A stretch of 64,000 nt of DNA. Origin: Colius striatus. Taxonomy: Eukaryota; Chordata; Aves; Coliiformes; Coliidae. A model generated the notes under the pieces. It made no database searches and was not told where the DNA came from. It was given only the letters and a program-made list of their open reading frames with translations. Positions 1 through 12,932 of the stretch are shown here, piece after piece; positions within the stretch are counted from its first letter, which is position 1, and each line of letters opens with the position of its first letter. A program made the position numbers and the translations under genes. Where the stretch lies: positions 12,559,001 through 12,623,000 of the forward strand of contig NC_084765.1 in assembly GCF_028858725.1 (NCBI RefSeq). Direction: 5' to 3'.

Positions 1-874
1 TCTGCCTTTTGTTCATCCTTACCAATCGGAATTATCATCATTATCCTGTTTTATCTTTGAAAACAACTGAGAACATTTGAGAACACATGTATGGTTGACA
101 TGAATGTATCTGCCTCCTTTAACAGTTGATAAAAAAAGGGTCTGGAAGACACTGAAGTTAAAAGGATGGCATTTCTTCTTCATGTCCATGGGAGGAATAG
201 GTCTTGGTTAACCAGAGTCTTGTAGAGAAGTTTCCAGAACACTGTCATGAACATCCACTTTGTGATAGGGATGCTTGAAATTACCTCATCTGTTTTCCAG
301 CTTGCTTAAGAACCCAGGCAGATTGTTAGCAGAAATGTCTGATACCTCATATACTATACTTCTGGGGAGGATAGCATACTTCCTTCTGATCTAAAGCCAC
401 TCAGGGACAACTTCTAGCCAAGCAAGCAAGCCTCTATTACAAAAACCTGGAAAAATGAGTAATTAGAAGAACATTCTAATAATAACGTTGTTCAGACTCA
501 GCCACAAAAAGCCTATACTTCAAAATAAAGGGCAAACCTTCATTGAACAACCAGTAGAGTAAGCTATTTCTTACCACTTCTACTTGCTTCTAGTATGATG
601 CTCCAGTTCATCCTGCTTTGTGGTCTGTAATGCACCTTTCAAATGGATGCTAAACAATCTCTTTCTTTATGTTTTATTCTCCCTGGAAACACACAAGCCA
701 AGAAAATTGCCTAAGAAATAAGGAGGTGAAAGCACAGACTGCTGTCTCTGCTGTGTCAAGTGAGACTTGCCTAGATGACATATGACCCTCAATAATTGGA
801 GCGTCAAACTTCTGGCAAAAATCTTTGGGGAGTAATCTGATAAAGGTCACCAGATGGTCAAAGACTTTGTGGAT
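1..874. other. Intergenic, no feature recognised
   Basis: AT-rich sequence upstream of PDE3B. No convincing open frame, repeat family or RNA gene was seen. Confidence 0.5.
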
Positions 875-1264
875 TGTTGTGGTTTAGCCCGGCAGGCAGC
901 TGAACATCACACAGCCGTTCGCTCACTCCCACGCATTGGGATGGGAGAGCCAGTCCCCAAGCAGCAATCAGCCTCCCTGGCCAGCTTCCCCCAGTTTATA
1001 TACTGAGCATGACATCCTGTGGTATGGAATAGCCCTTTGGCTAGTTCAGGTTATCTGTGCTGACCATGTTCCCTCTCAGACACTTTTTCACTCTCAGCCT
1101 CCTTGCTGGCAGGGCAGGGTGAGAAGCTGAAAAGCTCCTGACTTAGTGTAAACACTGCTCAGCAACAACTAAAACATCAGTGTGTTATCAACATTATTAT
1201 CCTAAATGCAAAGCAGTGCTGTACCAGCTACTATGAAGAAAATTATTGCAGCTCAGCCAGGACA
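875..1264 (-). mobile_element. Solo LTR of an avian endogenous retrovirus (ERVL-like), internally deleted
   Basis: The plus strand starts TGTTGTGGTTTAG and ends CCAGGACA; the reverse complement therefore runs TG...CA. Flanks are TGGAT (870-874) and CGGAT (1265-1269), a 4/5 target-site duplication, which supports a 5-bp duplicator such as ERVL. Read on the minus strand it has a TATA box (995-1002) preceded by a degenerate CRE (1010-1017), placing the promoter orientation on minus. Compared with the second LTR at 4018, the segment between GGGATGGGAGAG and CCAGTCCCC lacks well over 100 bases, removing most of the R/U5 side. No internal retroviral genes are adjacent. Family assignment is from memory of bird LTRs. 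Confidence 0.8.
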
Positions 1265-1269
1265 CGGAT

Positions 1270-4012
1270 ATAGTTTGAGAAGCACAAAAAGTAGTTCCAA
1301 ATACAGAACCGAAGTCAGGCTGAAATGTCCAGTGTTTTATGGAGCACAAGTAACTCAGGAGTTCTTAGAAAAGTAGCCTTGAAAAGTATTTATGAAGCAC
1401 TGATTGGAGATGAAGATCTTTTCCTTAAAACATTATAATATGGCAACAGCCTGTATTTGGGCTCTCTGGAAAACGGGTAGTGTGATGCTGCAGGTCTGCC
1501 AAGCTTCTCCAGTTGCCACAATAGTCATGGAGCTGACCCACTACTAAAGTCTTGCACAGGAATCAGAGGGTCCCAGATTTGGGGGTTTGTCTTTGTCTGG
1601 AGTACAGTTCTTTGTCAGCTTGACTGAAATTATGTAGTTGTATTGATGGGATAATAAGCTATTTTGATGCTATGTGATCCTGAAGAACCCATGAACCTAA
1701 TTAACAAGTACTCCAGAAGCTAGTGTTAATGATCTTTATTGGGCAAGAAGACAAAGAAACATGGGCATCAAAGCAATGGGAATGATTCTCAGATTAAGAA
1801 ACAATTGCCAAGATCAGTGCATCTCTCAAACTTCAAAGCAGAACCGAAACAAAGTAGAAAAACACCTGCAGTAGCTAAAACTCTCTTATATCTAAAAAAA
1901 CCTGAAAAAGTTTCAAAGTTGAGAGTCAACTTTCCATACACCACGGGTACTGCATGAAATGAGGTATCATTTTGATTCAGCAGACATTTAAGAGCAATTG
2001 GTAAAAAGAAGATTGTGTTTCTTGTCACATTGACACTATGCAGGGAGTTGATACTTGTGCATGCTCCTGCTGCTATCGGTAAGATTTCTTCTAGCCAATA
2101 GTGCTAGGTACAGATATGGTCTCAGGGCAAATGTGAACATATATCAGCTGAGAAAGAGAATATTGAATGCTTGCCTAATAATGTTTAGCTTACTATTAAT
2201 CACCAAGAAAGCTTTTTAAGAAAGCTAGTCCTTATAGAGTCTTGTAGCCTGTCTACATGGAAAAGAGAAAGAAGTTGGGGAAGGAGGAAAAACAGCTGAC
2301 AGATTTCTTATCAGGAGAGACAGCTTTCAACTCTTGGAACATATTGTTTGCATTCCATGTCTACAAAAATTTACATTTGCATTTGTGAACTATGTTCAGT
2401 GGTTAAGTGACTAACAATACATGGAAAGTAATTGATTCTGTTGGCTAAGGTTCAAGTAAGTTAAATTTCTGCATGTCATTTTTTCACTTAAAAGTAACTT
2501 TCTAAGTAACTGGAAAAGCACTGCCTGACTTCATAGGTGTTTTATAAAACATGTCCATTTATGAAAATAGTTTCTACATTTTTCAGGTTTACATAAACAG
2601 ACAACAAATATGCTTGTGCATACTGCTCTGGCAACTGGAATCTTGTTACCTTAGGTATAGTAAAATTAACTATTACATACCTATTTTGTTTGTGTCCCAA
2701 GTCAATATATGCCTGTATCTGCTATAAAAACAAAGGCTTTTAGCTAGACCTGTGAGAAGCATGATCTTGTTTATTGATCATTATTACCTAAAGCCTCTGT
2801 ATAAAAAAACTCATGTAGTATAACTAAAGCAGCATTCCTGCTTATCCTCTCTAGAGTCTTTTACTTTGCTGAGTGGCATACATTCTTTGCTGTGAATTGG
2901 GCCTCTCAATTGAAAACCTGAACATTCCTTAGTTATTTTAATGTACGTGACAGAATAATGTATTTTACATCAATTCCATGTTTTTCTGTTCAGAAATATG
3001 TTAATTGCACCATTAGATTTCATACAGACCGACTTGTGTGGGAGACTTGGCTGGGCAGAGAACTAGATTACATCCTAGGATTTCAATTAGCACCATAACT
3101 GCCTCATGTACAGTTTAACAATTCCTAAACTATGAAATATATAAATTATAAATTATAAAATTATGTAAAAGTTATATTCTCCCCCCCCAATATCTCAGAA
3201 AGCATTTAACGTTTAACTAAATATTTCCTTCAAACTGTTTTCCTTCTTCCCTCTACCCTTTTCAGAACTTGCATGAAAAATGGCTCTATTGTGGGAAGGG
3301 GGCATGTTAATAAATAAAAGCAAAACTAAATTTATGTGTGAAGGGTAGACTCTTCCCTTTCAGCATTAAAGAAAGCAAATATGCCAAGTACATAATGTTT
3401 TAACAAATAGGGTTATTTAAGTAACTTCACAGTAAATAATGAAGGCCAAAAGTGAAGAACATAAAATCCAGGTTTAATCCAACCTCTAACAATACTACCT
3501 GACATCCAACGTTCACTTTTTGATATAAAAATGCCTCAAAATTAGGAGCAGCAATCTGAATACATGACGTAAGCAGCTTCAAGTATCTCACTCAATTCTT
3601 TGTTATTTGGCTAAACCCCTAGTACATAGGGGTTTTTTGTAATTTTTATGTATCATATAATGAAAGCAGTGTGTAGGGTTTTAAATTCCAAAGGCTGCAT
3701 GCATCTAGGAGACCTACACTTAGGAAAATACATTACAATAAGCCCTACAGTAATAACTTCTAAAAAATAAAGTGGCTAGGAATCACAAACTTTCAAACCA
3801 TTATGAAGCACACTCTGTTACTAACCAGTAATTATGATGAATTTTAGAGTCTTTGTAATTAGCAGCAGTTGCAGAGAAGCAGATTACAAATCAGCAAATT
3901 TTACAAATCAGTAAGTAAGTAAACAATAATTAAGGGTAATACAGGTACATGTTCACTTCATTTACTAATGGTACTGTTTGTTCACTATGCTTTTTTCTGT
4001 AGCAATATATTG
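1270..4012. other. Intergenic, no gene recognised
   Basis: AT-rich DNA with short chance ORFs only (for example about 70 codons at 1739-1957, lysine-rich, no recognisable domain). A C8 run lies at 3181-3188. Nothing else supported. Confidence 0.5.
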
Positions 4013-4017
4013 GCATA

Positions 4018-4583
4018 TGTTGTGATTTAACTCCAGCCAACAACCAAGCCCCATGCAGCCCCTCACTCATTCTCCCCTGATGTGATGGAGGAGAGAACTG
4101 GAAAATTAGAAGTGAGCAAACTTGTGAGTTTGGATAAAGAGAGTTTAACAAGTAAAGCAAAAACCATGCACATAAGCATAGCAAAATAAGGAATTAATTC
4201 ACTGCTTCCCATGGGCAGGCAGGTGCTCAGCCATCTCCAGGAAAGCCAGGCTCCATCACATGTAATGGTGACTTGGGAAGACAAACACCATCGCTCTGAA
4301 CATCTTCCTGTTCCTGCCCCTTCCCCCAGCTTTATATGCTGACCATGACATCATGCAGTCTGGGATATCCCTTGGGTTAGTTGAGGTCAGCTTCTTGTGC
4401 ACCCCCAGTCTCCTTGCTGATGGGGTGGTGTGAGGAGCAGAGAAGGCTTTGACTGTGTAAGCCTTGCTCAGCAGTAATGGAAACATTCCTGTGTTACCAA
4501 CACTGTTTGCAGCATAAATCCAAAATATAGCCCCATACCAGCTAAGACGAAAAATTAACTCTATCTCAGACAAAACCAGCACA
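4018..4583 (-). mobile_element. Complete solo LTR of an avian endogenous retrovirus (ERVL-like), 566 bp
   Basis: The plus strand runs TGTTGTGATTTAAC...AACCAGCACA and is flanked by identical 5-bp duplications GCATA at 4013-4017 and 4584-4588, so both ends are secure. On the minus strand a TATAAA box (4331-4337) lies just downstream of TGATGTCA (4346-4353), a CRE-like site, as in known bird ERV promoters of this type. It shares end sequences and the TATA/CRE module with the LTR at 875-1264 but is a different subfamily. No internal viral genes remain: it is the product of LTR-LTR recombination. Confidence 0.9.
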
Positions 4584-4588
4584 GCATA

Positions 4589-7500
4589 ATAGTAGTAATA
4601 TTTAATACGCATTCTAATTCTACTAATGATGACATTTTGAATATAGCAATACAATTAATCAAGCAAACATAGCACTGCAGTTTGTTTTAGGTCAGCACTG
4701 GTGAATACTGTATCAATGAAATCTATTATGCAATATCTGTTCCTCTTGAAAAGAATTATTTGAATGCTAAATAAAAACCTCCATAACTCAGTTCATAGTC
4801 AATGTTTTGCTAACAGTTACAATGAAGTAACATACATGTATTTCCCGTAACTTGTAATTGATAATTTTTTTTTCAAAATATAATTAAAATTCCATCAAAC
4901 TTGAACTAGACAGATTTTCAGGTCTCAAAAAAACCTCAAGATTTTCTTCCATGCTTCCATAAACTCTTACATACTTTAAACAAATCACAAGAGGAATCAT
5001 TATGGAATAGTATAAATGACATTGCAAGAACGTGATAAATAATAAATAAGTTAATGATGTAAATTTAAACACAGTTCTTCACTGGTAGTGTTTTGAATTT
5101 GCTGTATTAAGCATCAGTCATTGCTAACTGGTTAATACCAATTGAGCATAAGTGCAAAGAGATCATAATGTAAACTTCTAGGCTTCATTAATCAGCTTGA
5201 GTAAAATCTAGTGCTGTGTCCAGTTCGCTCTCTTTCAAGGTCCTTTCTTCTCAGGTTGCTGTTCATTCAAGCACATAAAAATTGACTGAAGTTGTTACAC
5301 TTGCATTATCTAGATTCAGAATTTGTAACATTTCCATAGCACACCCTCACTCTTGCTTGCACAGTCAATTCAGAGACGTGGTTAACAATAAGGGAAAAAG
5401 GCTTTTTATGACAGACTAGTCTTTGTTGCTTCAGTAAAACCCACAGAGATTAGCAGTATTTATTCTTAATTATAAAAAATATCATCTAGTGAGAATATTT
5501 AAATACATTTTCACATCCAACTATTCTTCTTCCTCGTACTGTAACGTCATGCCTAAAGTGCTAGTTTTGAGCACAGAAATAGCTAAGTTAAATGATCAAG
5601 CCATATATCTGTTACTTGATATTGTGGAATGGCTCTCTGCTTTACCCACATTTGTTTGCCTTTGACAACTAAATACAATCCCTCAATGTTAGTAAATAAT
5701 CATGATGTATCATTGTACCACATAGAGGAGAAAAAAACCCAGCAAAACCATCAGAGTTACAAAAATATTTCAAGTCTTTAGCTGGTGTGCAGTTTCTGAT
5801 GTGGCAAATTCAGGCTCTGAGTTGTCTTAAGCCCAAAGCAGAGAATGGATCCTGCTTTCAGTAAACTGAATGGTGAAAGAGAGCAGAAGCTTCAGCTCAG
5901 CTGTAAAGAGTAAGCTGATAAATTACTGCAATTGTACACAGTATTGATTACGAATGCTAAACAGTCTTATTGCATTATGTGAGGAAGAAAAGTAACTAAA
6001 TAAATAGACTTAAATAGGAAAGATTACTGAGACAAGTTGTCTGGAATTGGAAGACTTTCACTGCATGTCAGGACTTCCTGGAAAACATAGATCAACAACT
6101 TAGTCTTAACAATTAATAACAGTATAATAAAATTAACCTAAGAAATGCTGGTATCATCCTTAGGTTTTAGAGGAAAGACATAAAACATATAAATTTATCA
6201 TTATAAAACCAGACGATTTCCGTCTCCTACCACAATTTATTCCTGTCTGCTTTTTCACTCAGTTTAATTCCTTTTGTGGTTGGAATGACAAAATACTTCC
6301 ACATTAATGAGCTAATTAGCTTAACTGCATAATTTTGCTATTTTTTTTTTTATCTCACATTGAATCTACAGAAGGAATAGGTACTAAGTTACAGTTACAG
6401 GATTCTGTTACATTTCTTCTCTTTTTGTTTTTGGTAGAGAGGGAAGTTAGCTTTACTTGTTTTGTTCTGGAGATTTGCTTACATGGACTGTCTTATTAGA
6501 CCATCATTACTTTGAATGCTAAACCTGAATAACCCTCCAAACTTTTTAAAAGTCAGGATAATGATATATGATAGTTTATGATAATATTTGGATACTGCAT
6601 ATATCAAAAATATTGCAGATTTTTTTTATTATTCAAGAGGTAAGAAATTGTACATATTTGCATTTATATTGTGTCAAAGCACTATCATTCAGCTACCTGT
6701 AGCTTAATAGTCCAAGTCAAAGGTTTCAGTTTTATTTATGAACAAAACAAAAAGTGAATATGGTTAATACTGTTTTCTTCTAGCTCCAAGTTCTTACAAT
6801 ACTTACCATAAAAAAACATTAAGTATTAAGAACTTCTGAATACATTGAGGGCTGTAAGGGTTTCATACCCATAACTGAATGAAATAATACAGCCAAATAA
6901 AACAGCTGAGATTATATTAAAGAATCTGCTGAAGCACAATCCAGACTCAGAAAGGTATAACTCAACTCAATTTCTTTATTGGGTGGTTTTATGCCTGCGG
7001 ACAATATAATGTAATTTTAGTAATTTAACAGAATTTAAATTAATGTTAATTAACAAGGACTTGTCTTAATGACTTAAGAGTCAATAAAATGGGTGTCTGA
7101 AAGATGTGGAAATAAGCTAACTGAATGGCTCACCTCACTTTTTATTCTTTCTCCCATTCAATAAATGACCTACCTTTGACTGATTTTGATCTTTTTCAGA
7201 ATACATTTATGCATCTGATGCTCATGTGTTAAGGCAGATTTGTCTGAAAAAACAAACCAGCTCCCTAGTTAGATTTAATCTTCAGCACTATTAATGAGCA
7301 GAGTCCATAAAAATGCCTCTATTTCAATTCAAGACAGGAATTTCAATTAGCAAGTTAAGGACTGAATTGCCATTGAAATATTAGTATGTATTCTTAAGTT
7401 TGATGCTATTTCACTGAAAGTGTAGGTTTTATAATAAAACATGATTAAGCATAAACTTTTTTCTAGAGATGCTACATAGAAAGTAAGTCACCTATTTCTG

Positions 7501-9743
7501 TTTCATTATTACACTTTGGTTTTGCTTAGGCCATAGCATAACAGCTTTGAAGAAGTGAAATCTGTCAAAAATGTCACATTTGACAAATCCCTGCACTTTT
7601 ATTGTTCTTTGTTTTGTTCCACTACTCTTTTCCTCTTATTTTTTTTGGCCATGTGCCTGTTTATGAAAAATTAAACTATGAGATATAACCTGTATTAACT
7701 TGGTCTTTGCTGACACACATTGAAGATCAAAATGTTGACTTGCCTTTGAAACTGTCTGCTTTGCTTAATGTGGAATGCAACTGGATCTCTTCTTCCCACT
7801 TGTAGACATGCCAAATACATCAACACTACCTTACAGCAAGTATACTGATAACATGCATAGTGAATACACTTGCACAAGTAGCCTCTTTTACCATTATTTT
7901 TAAAATTCCTTTAGTAACCACATCTTGGTGTCTTTCAGTTGCTTGTTTCCATTATATCTGGTTGCCTATGAACCACTGATCTCTCTAGGCCTTTAGTGTG
8001 GAAGACATGGGCATCTTAGCAGCAGATATCATAACCTGCTTTGAAAGGACAACACATTACACACGGATATATGAGATCATCCAAGCAGCTCTAGTTGCTA
8101 GCTGCAACACGTTTCTATAGTTTACCAAACAGAGACAGTGTTTGCCACAATACAAACTTAGAAAGATAATGCTGCTGTTTCTCCAAACATTCACTCAAGT
8201 TTGGTTAAGACAGTTTCCTGAAGGGAACCACAGTGGTATGAGTTTTCTGGAGGTGTAGCATTTTTGTTGTTTGTTGGGGTTGTTTTTTTTTTGCTAACTG
8301 ATTATGGTTGTAATAATCTAATTTCTTTATTCAAGCATCTGATGTAAAACTGATAATACAGTTGAGCTACACACAGTTACTGCCTGCATCACCTTAACTG
8401 TTTTTATATTAAGTTACAGATTAATGTCTCAAAGTGTAATATTCAAATAAAAATAATGAAAAACATGGTATTCAGACATAAACTTCCTCATGGAAAAAAA
8501 AGGCACAAATGCAGTAACTTATTAACTCTGAGCTCCAACACCATATATGTCCTCTGTTCCTACCATTTTTTTTTTTTTTTACCATACACTCTACACTGCA
8601 CCAGTAGTCAGGTAGTAGAATATTGTTCCCTGAACAAGGCACCAATTTACCCATTCTACAATCACACACAAGAATTTCTACACAAATTATTCCAGATTAT
8701 GAATAGAAAGCCAAACTATTTGAGCTACATAGCTGGTTTAGATTTCTTTTGTTTCCAATTTCAAAGGATACTTTGTTTCTAGAACTTGATTACATCTAAA
8801 TCCATTATTAAAAATTAATCTGAAATAGAACAGATGAATTTAGGCCAAGATAAAGTTCAGACCTCAAGAAAGCTCTCAACCATGTCTGAGACAATTTGGT
8901 CACAGAAGGAGACTTTAAGAAGCACTGATGTGTCTCATAATTTCCTCAAATATTACCCTGTGAAAGTTTCTGAGTTGGATACAATATTGTTAATCACTTT
9001 CCTCATGTGGAAAGGGCAAGGATTACAGTCAGGGGACAACATAACAATAAAATCTAATTATTATTAATGATGAATACAATACGGAAGGAAATCTTGAAGG
9101 AATTCTTCCTAGAATTTGATTAACCATCCTATGCTGATACGAGAGAAAGAAAAAAAATGGTTTTCTGAAGTGAAGAGGTGGGCAACTGTGTCCAAAGTCA
9201 CAAAACAGATGCAAAAGTTGTCCACATGGTAAGAAATTTATTAGAATTGCGGTTAGGAAGGAATAATCTAATGTTTATATTTGATGTGTCTGAAGAATAG
9301 GAGATAAAGTTAATTTGAGTTGAAAACCACCTCAATTTTGAATAGAGCTGAACCCGTGCATATCAAGATTATTAGACACACAATAGCCAAGGCAATGACC
9401 CCCCCAAAAAAAAGAAAAAAAAGAAAGAAAAACAGCAATGCCAACTGAAGAGAATTATTAAAACTTAGAAATATTCAGGTGGATGTGGTAAGATTTAGAC
9501 ATGTTCTAGATATGTGGGTGAAAAAGGAGAATAGGACAAAGAAGATGCCAAGTTTATAGCCTTGAGCAAAGACAGTTGAGGCCACAACATCAATAAGTGC
9601 AGGTATTCTATCATACAAACAAACAAACAATCTAACATAACAAACAAAATCACTAGACTACATATCTTCTTTTGTTAGGGAAACTGAAGATGACAAAATT
9701 ATTACATTGCCCTGAAATTAATGTCTTCATGCCATTTTAAAGG
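4589..9743. other. Intergenic, AT-rich, no gene recognised
   Basis: No supported coding region. Low-complexity tracts include a T15 run at 8566-8580 and an A-rich stretch at about 9400-9432. Chance ORFs up to about 108 codons have no recognisable content. Confidence 0.5.
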
Positions 9744-9860
9744 AAATCATAGAATCACAGAATGGTAAGGGATGGAAGGGACCTTTAGAGATCACCTAGT
9801 CCAACCCTCCTTGCAGAAGCAGGTCCACCTAGATCAGATTGCATAGGAACATGTCCATGC
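9744..9860 (-). mobile_element. CR1 LINE 3' tail fragment
   Basis: The plus strand opens with ATCATAGAATCACAGAATGG, the complement of the CR1 3' terminal repeat, followed by the family's AAGGGACCTTTAGAGATCACC and AGTCCAACCCTCC blocks and the CAGGTCCACCTAGATC segment. The element is severely 5'-truncated, ending near ACATGTCCATGC. It contains no full domain. Confidence 0.92.
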
Positions 9861-12145
9861 ATTATATTTTTCTATATTCAAGGAAAAATAAATGAAAAGG
9901 TTTTAATTCTAAAAATGACTCTCACAAGAAGTTCAGTTAATGTTTTTCTCATTTATGATAGATGCTGAACTACTCAACCAAAGGTTTCTTCATACTGAAA
10001 TTGTTTCTGATTGGACTGTAAACTCCTTGGGATAGAGGCATGGAATATGCTAGGAAGAGTATTCTCAGGCAACAGAGATGCTAATAGAGAACAACTACAT
10101 TCCCCATCACATTTTGGGAGTGAATTGTGTATCTGTTTCTTCAGAGTGTTTTTGCACAGATACACCACTGTGATAAAAGCATATTTTAATTAATGACAAA
10201 TTCTCTGAAAACAAATACATAGTAAGGTGGCGAAGTATGCTGTTGATACTAATTTACTGAGGGTAGTAGAAATAGATCTAATGGAATCGGCATACAGCCT
10301 CACTGAGTGCATAGGCAGGTGAAATTAAATGGAGATAACCATAATGTAAACAGAGAAAAAAATCCTGTCCTACCTATAAAACTGTCTAGTGGATGTTGAT
10401 GTTAACAGTCAGAAAATAGATCCTGGGATCTATATAGTTAACGCTAAGAAAACAGTGTTCAGTGTTTGTTCAGTGTTCAACAGAACCGCATTCAACGGTG
10501 CTCAGTTTATCTGCTTTCTCACTTCCCTAACAAAGCAAAACAAATAAATGAATTACAAGAAAGAACTGGATCATGACATGAAAACCATTATTTTGACAGG
10601 TCTTGTTTCTTGAAAACTGTGTGTAATGCCTGGTCTCCTCATCTCTGATAGTGCTCAAAAAAATAAAAAAAAAAAAGAGAGATTAATAGTGTGAAAAAGC
10701 ACCAAATAGAGTAAAACCCTTCAGCTCAGAAAATACAATACTGAGGAAAGTTATAAAATAATGAGTTGAATAGAGGGAGTGACTAGAGAGCAGCCGTTGT
10801 TTTCTACCAAAATGAGAAAAATTTGAACTAAGACAGGAAACTTTAAAAAAAACAAACCCACGTTTCACAAAATGTATAGTGTAGTTGCATTGTGCAAGGA
10901 AGGACCTCTTCCTGTAGTACACTGCAGATGCCAAAAGCCTATGTGGCAAATTTGTGGAATAAAACTATACTGAGAACTATTAAAAATAAGACCTCACTTC
11001 TGATTCAGAAAGTGCTAAAGCCACAGATGGTTGCATGCAGGTTATTAATGGGTCATATCATGTCCTGTCTCTATACTCTAAAGCTCTTTCTAGTCCTACA
11101 CACTGCAACACACATATACTGCTACAGACATACATATTCAAATACATTACCGTAATTATTTCTGGGATGCATTTATTTATAGATGAATTCAAGGAATCAA
11201 AAAACAAAGGATACATATAATAGCAAGATACATCTCAACCTTGAAAACATTTACATATACACTTGATTGTGGTCCAGTTGGTACTATCACATAGGAATAA
11301 AAATAAATGTAAGAATATAATCCTCAAAGGCAGTCACATTTTCTCTTTTGAAAACTTTTGAACACGGATTCCGTACCATCATATTGATGCTAAGTGTAGC
11401 AAGTCAGGGCAGATGTGAGTTTCTTTTCTATTTTGGGCAGAGCGCAGTAGTATTTCTAACACTGAAACATGTACATCAGTATTAAAATTTCATCAATTTG
11501 ACCTGCCTTTTGAACAAAAATAAATTACTCATTTCTATCTTATGCACGGAAGTTACTTTGTCATTGCACACTGTACTTTCAGTCAGTAATCATGTGGGAC
11601 GATTTCTGCATATTGTCAACCTTTAGGCCCGGATCCTGCAGCAGTGCTTCCTGCCACACCGCAGCTTCCCCAAAGCAACTGCTGCTCCGGTGCTATTCAA
11701 ATGCAGTAAATGACAAGAAACGGCTGCAAGACATTTCAAGAATTCCTTGCAAAAGGTGGAATCACCGACTTACCTGATCTGATTTCTATATCAATTTAAG
11801 CAGTACAACATTATGTGACAATGTGTCTCAAAAGACATTAAGTAACGAGGTAAATATGCACAGTTAAGATTCCAAAAGTGCTAAGCAATGACTCTTCCAG
11901 AAACAAAGAGGATGACTGTCGAAAGGTATCATCACTCGAAATCCCGTTAGCTGCCTGTTTTCACCATGAGCAGCCTGAACACTTCAGTAGTCGGAACCTA
12001 AATGATCGTTTTGATCCATTCCGAAGGGGTTTGGAGGGCAAATCATCAAACCCGGTCAAGCAATGCGATCTAACAGGCAGTTTAGTTAACAAAAACTGAA
12101 AAAGTGTAGTAAATGACTCTAACCCGTACTTACTTTTCAGGCGTT
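9861..12145. other. Upstream flank of PDE3B, mostly featureless
   Basis: AT-rich until about 11590. From about 11590 to 12110 CpG and GC content rise, without a recognisable gene. A consensus minus-strand splice donor lies at 11768-11774 and is described in the findings. The neighbouring gene expected from mammalian synteny (PSMA1, minus strand) was not recognised. Confidence 0.5.
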
Positions 12146-12168
12146 AAAAAAAAAAAAAAAAAAAAAAA
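12146..12168. repeat. A23 homopolymer just upstream of the CpG island
   Basis: An uninterrupted run of 23 A residues about 135 bases before the CpG-island edge. It could be a nucleosome-excluding tract or an old retroposon tail; no retroposon body is recognisable on its left side. Confidence 0.9.
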
Positions 12169-12208
12169 GCAAGAGACGAGGACAGTCCTTAAAGGGAAGG
12201 CACTTCAT

Positions 12209-12227
12209 AGAATCATACAATGGTAGT
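12209..12227 (-). mobile_element. Possible minimal CR1 3' tail
   Basis: CATAGAATCATACAATGGT resembles the complement of the CR1 3' end (CATAGAATCATAGAATGGT) with one substitution. At about 19 bases it could be an extremely truncated CR1 or a chance match. It lies about 95 bases before the CpG-island edge. Confidence 0.4.
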
Positions 12228-12865
12228 ACTCTGTGTTTTAAAACCAGTAGCAGTAACGTGGTATCTCAAAACTGACAGACAAGATTAAAAAGAAAGTTAA
12301 AGCAGCGCAGCGTTTCTCTCCCTCAACTGCCTGACCCGATGTGCCCTCCCGCAGCTGCGGAGCGGCCGCCAGAGCTACCGAGGGCCCGGCTCGCTCCTCA
12401 TGCGCTCCCCGCGGTGATGGCGGGCCGCCGCGCAGGACGCGCTGGAAGTTTTAGACGGCCGGCCGAGGGCGGCGGGGGCTTCTCTGGGGCTGCGGCGGGA
12501 GTCGCTGCGGGGCCAACGGGAAGCCGGGCCTCGCCTGTCACCGCCAGGCGCGGAGCGCGAGCGCGCCTCGCCCGCCCCCGCTACCGTTGGGCCGTTAGCG
12601 CGTGGCAGTTGGCGCGCTACCGCCCCAGGGGCGCGTGCCGCCTCAGGGGCTTCCGCGCGCCGTGTGCAGCGGCTCGAGGGAAGGCGGGCGGGCGGGCCGC
12701 TGGCCGGGGGTTGTTCCTCTCGTCATTCCCACCCCCGCTGGGGCTCCGCTGCTGCCGGTCAGCGCTGGGAGGCGACAGCGAGCCCCTGCCGCCGGATCCG
12801 TTCGGGGAAAGCGAACGAGCCAACGAGAGTTTTACCTTTTCTCTCTTTTCCCGTCTTTACCCACC

Positions 12866-12928
12866 ATGCTGCGGACGCCGCTGCCCGCGCAGGAGAAGCA
12901 GCAGCTCAGTCCGGCGCTTTTCTCCTGA
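12866..12928 (+). other. Upstream ORF 1 in PDE3B leader (20 codons, strong Kozak context)
   Basis: ATG at 12866 sits in the context ccaccATGc (A at -3) and opens a 20-codon frame ending TGA at 12926-12928. It lies 148 nt upstream of the PDE3B start and in a different frame, so it is not an N-terminal extension. If transcription begins upstream of it, scanning ribosomes would meet it first. Translation is inference; the frame and context are seen directly. Confidence 0.5.
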
Positions 12929-12932
12929 GGAG

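Noticed and set aside
1739..1957. Lys-rich 72-codon frame beginning MGKKTKKHGHQ
   Set aside because: No family recognised; an overlapping opposite-strand frame is equally open; likely chance.
4256..4654. 132-codon minus-strand frame
   Set aside because: Lies mostly within the solo LTR at 4018-4583 and runs into flanking DNA; not a viral or host protein.
8456..8782. 108-codon frame across a T15 tract
   Set aside because: Poly-Phe from the homopolymer; no domain.
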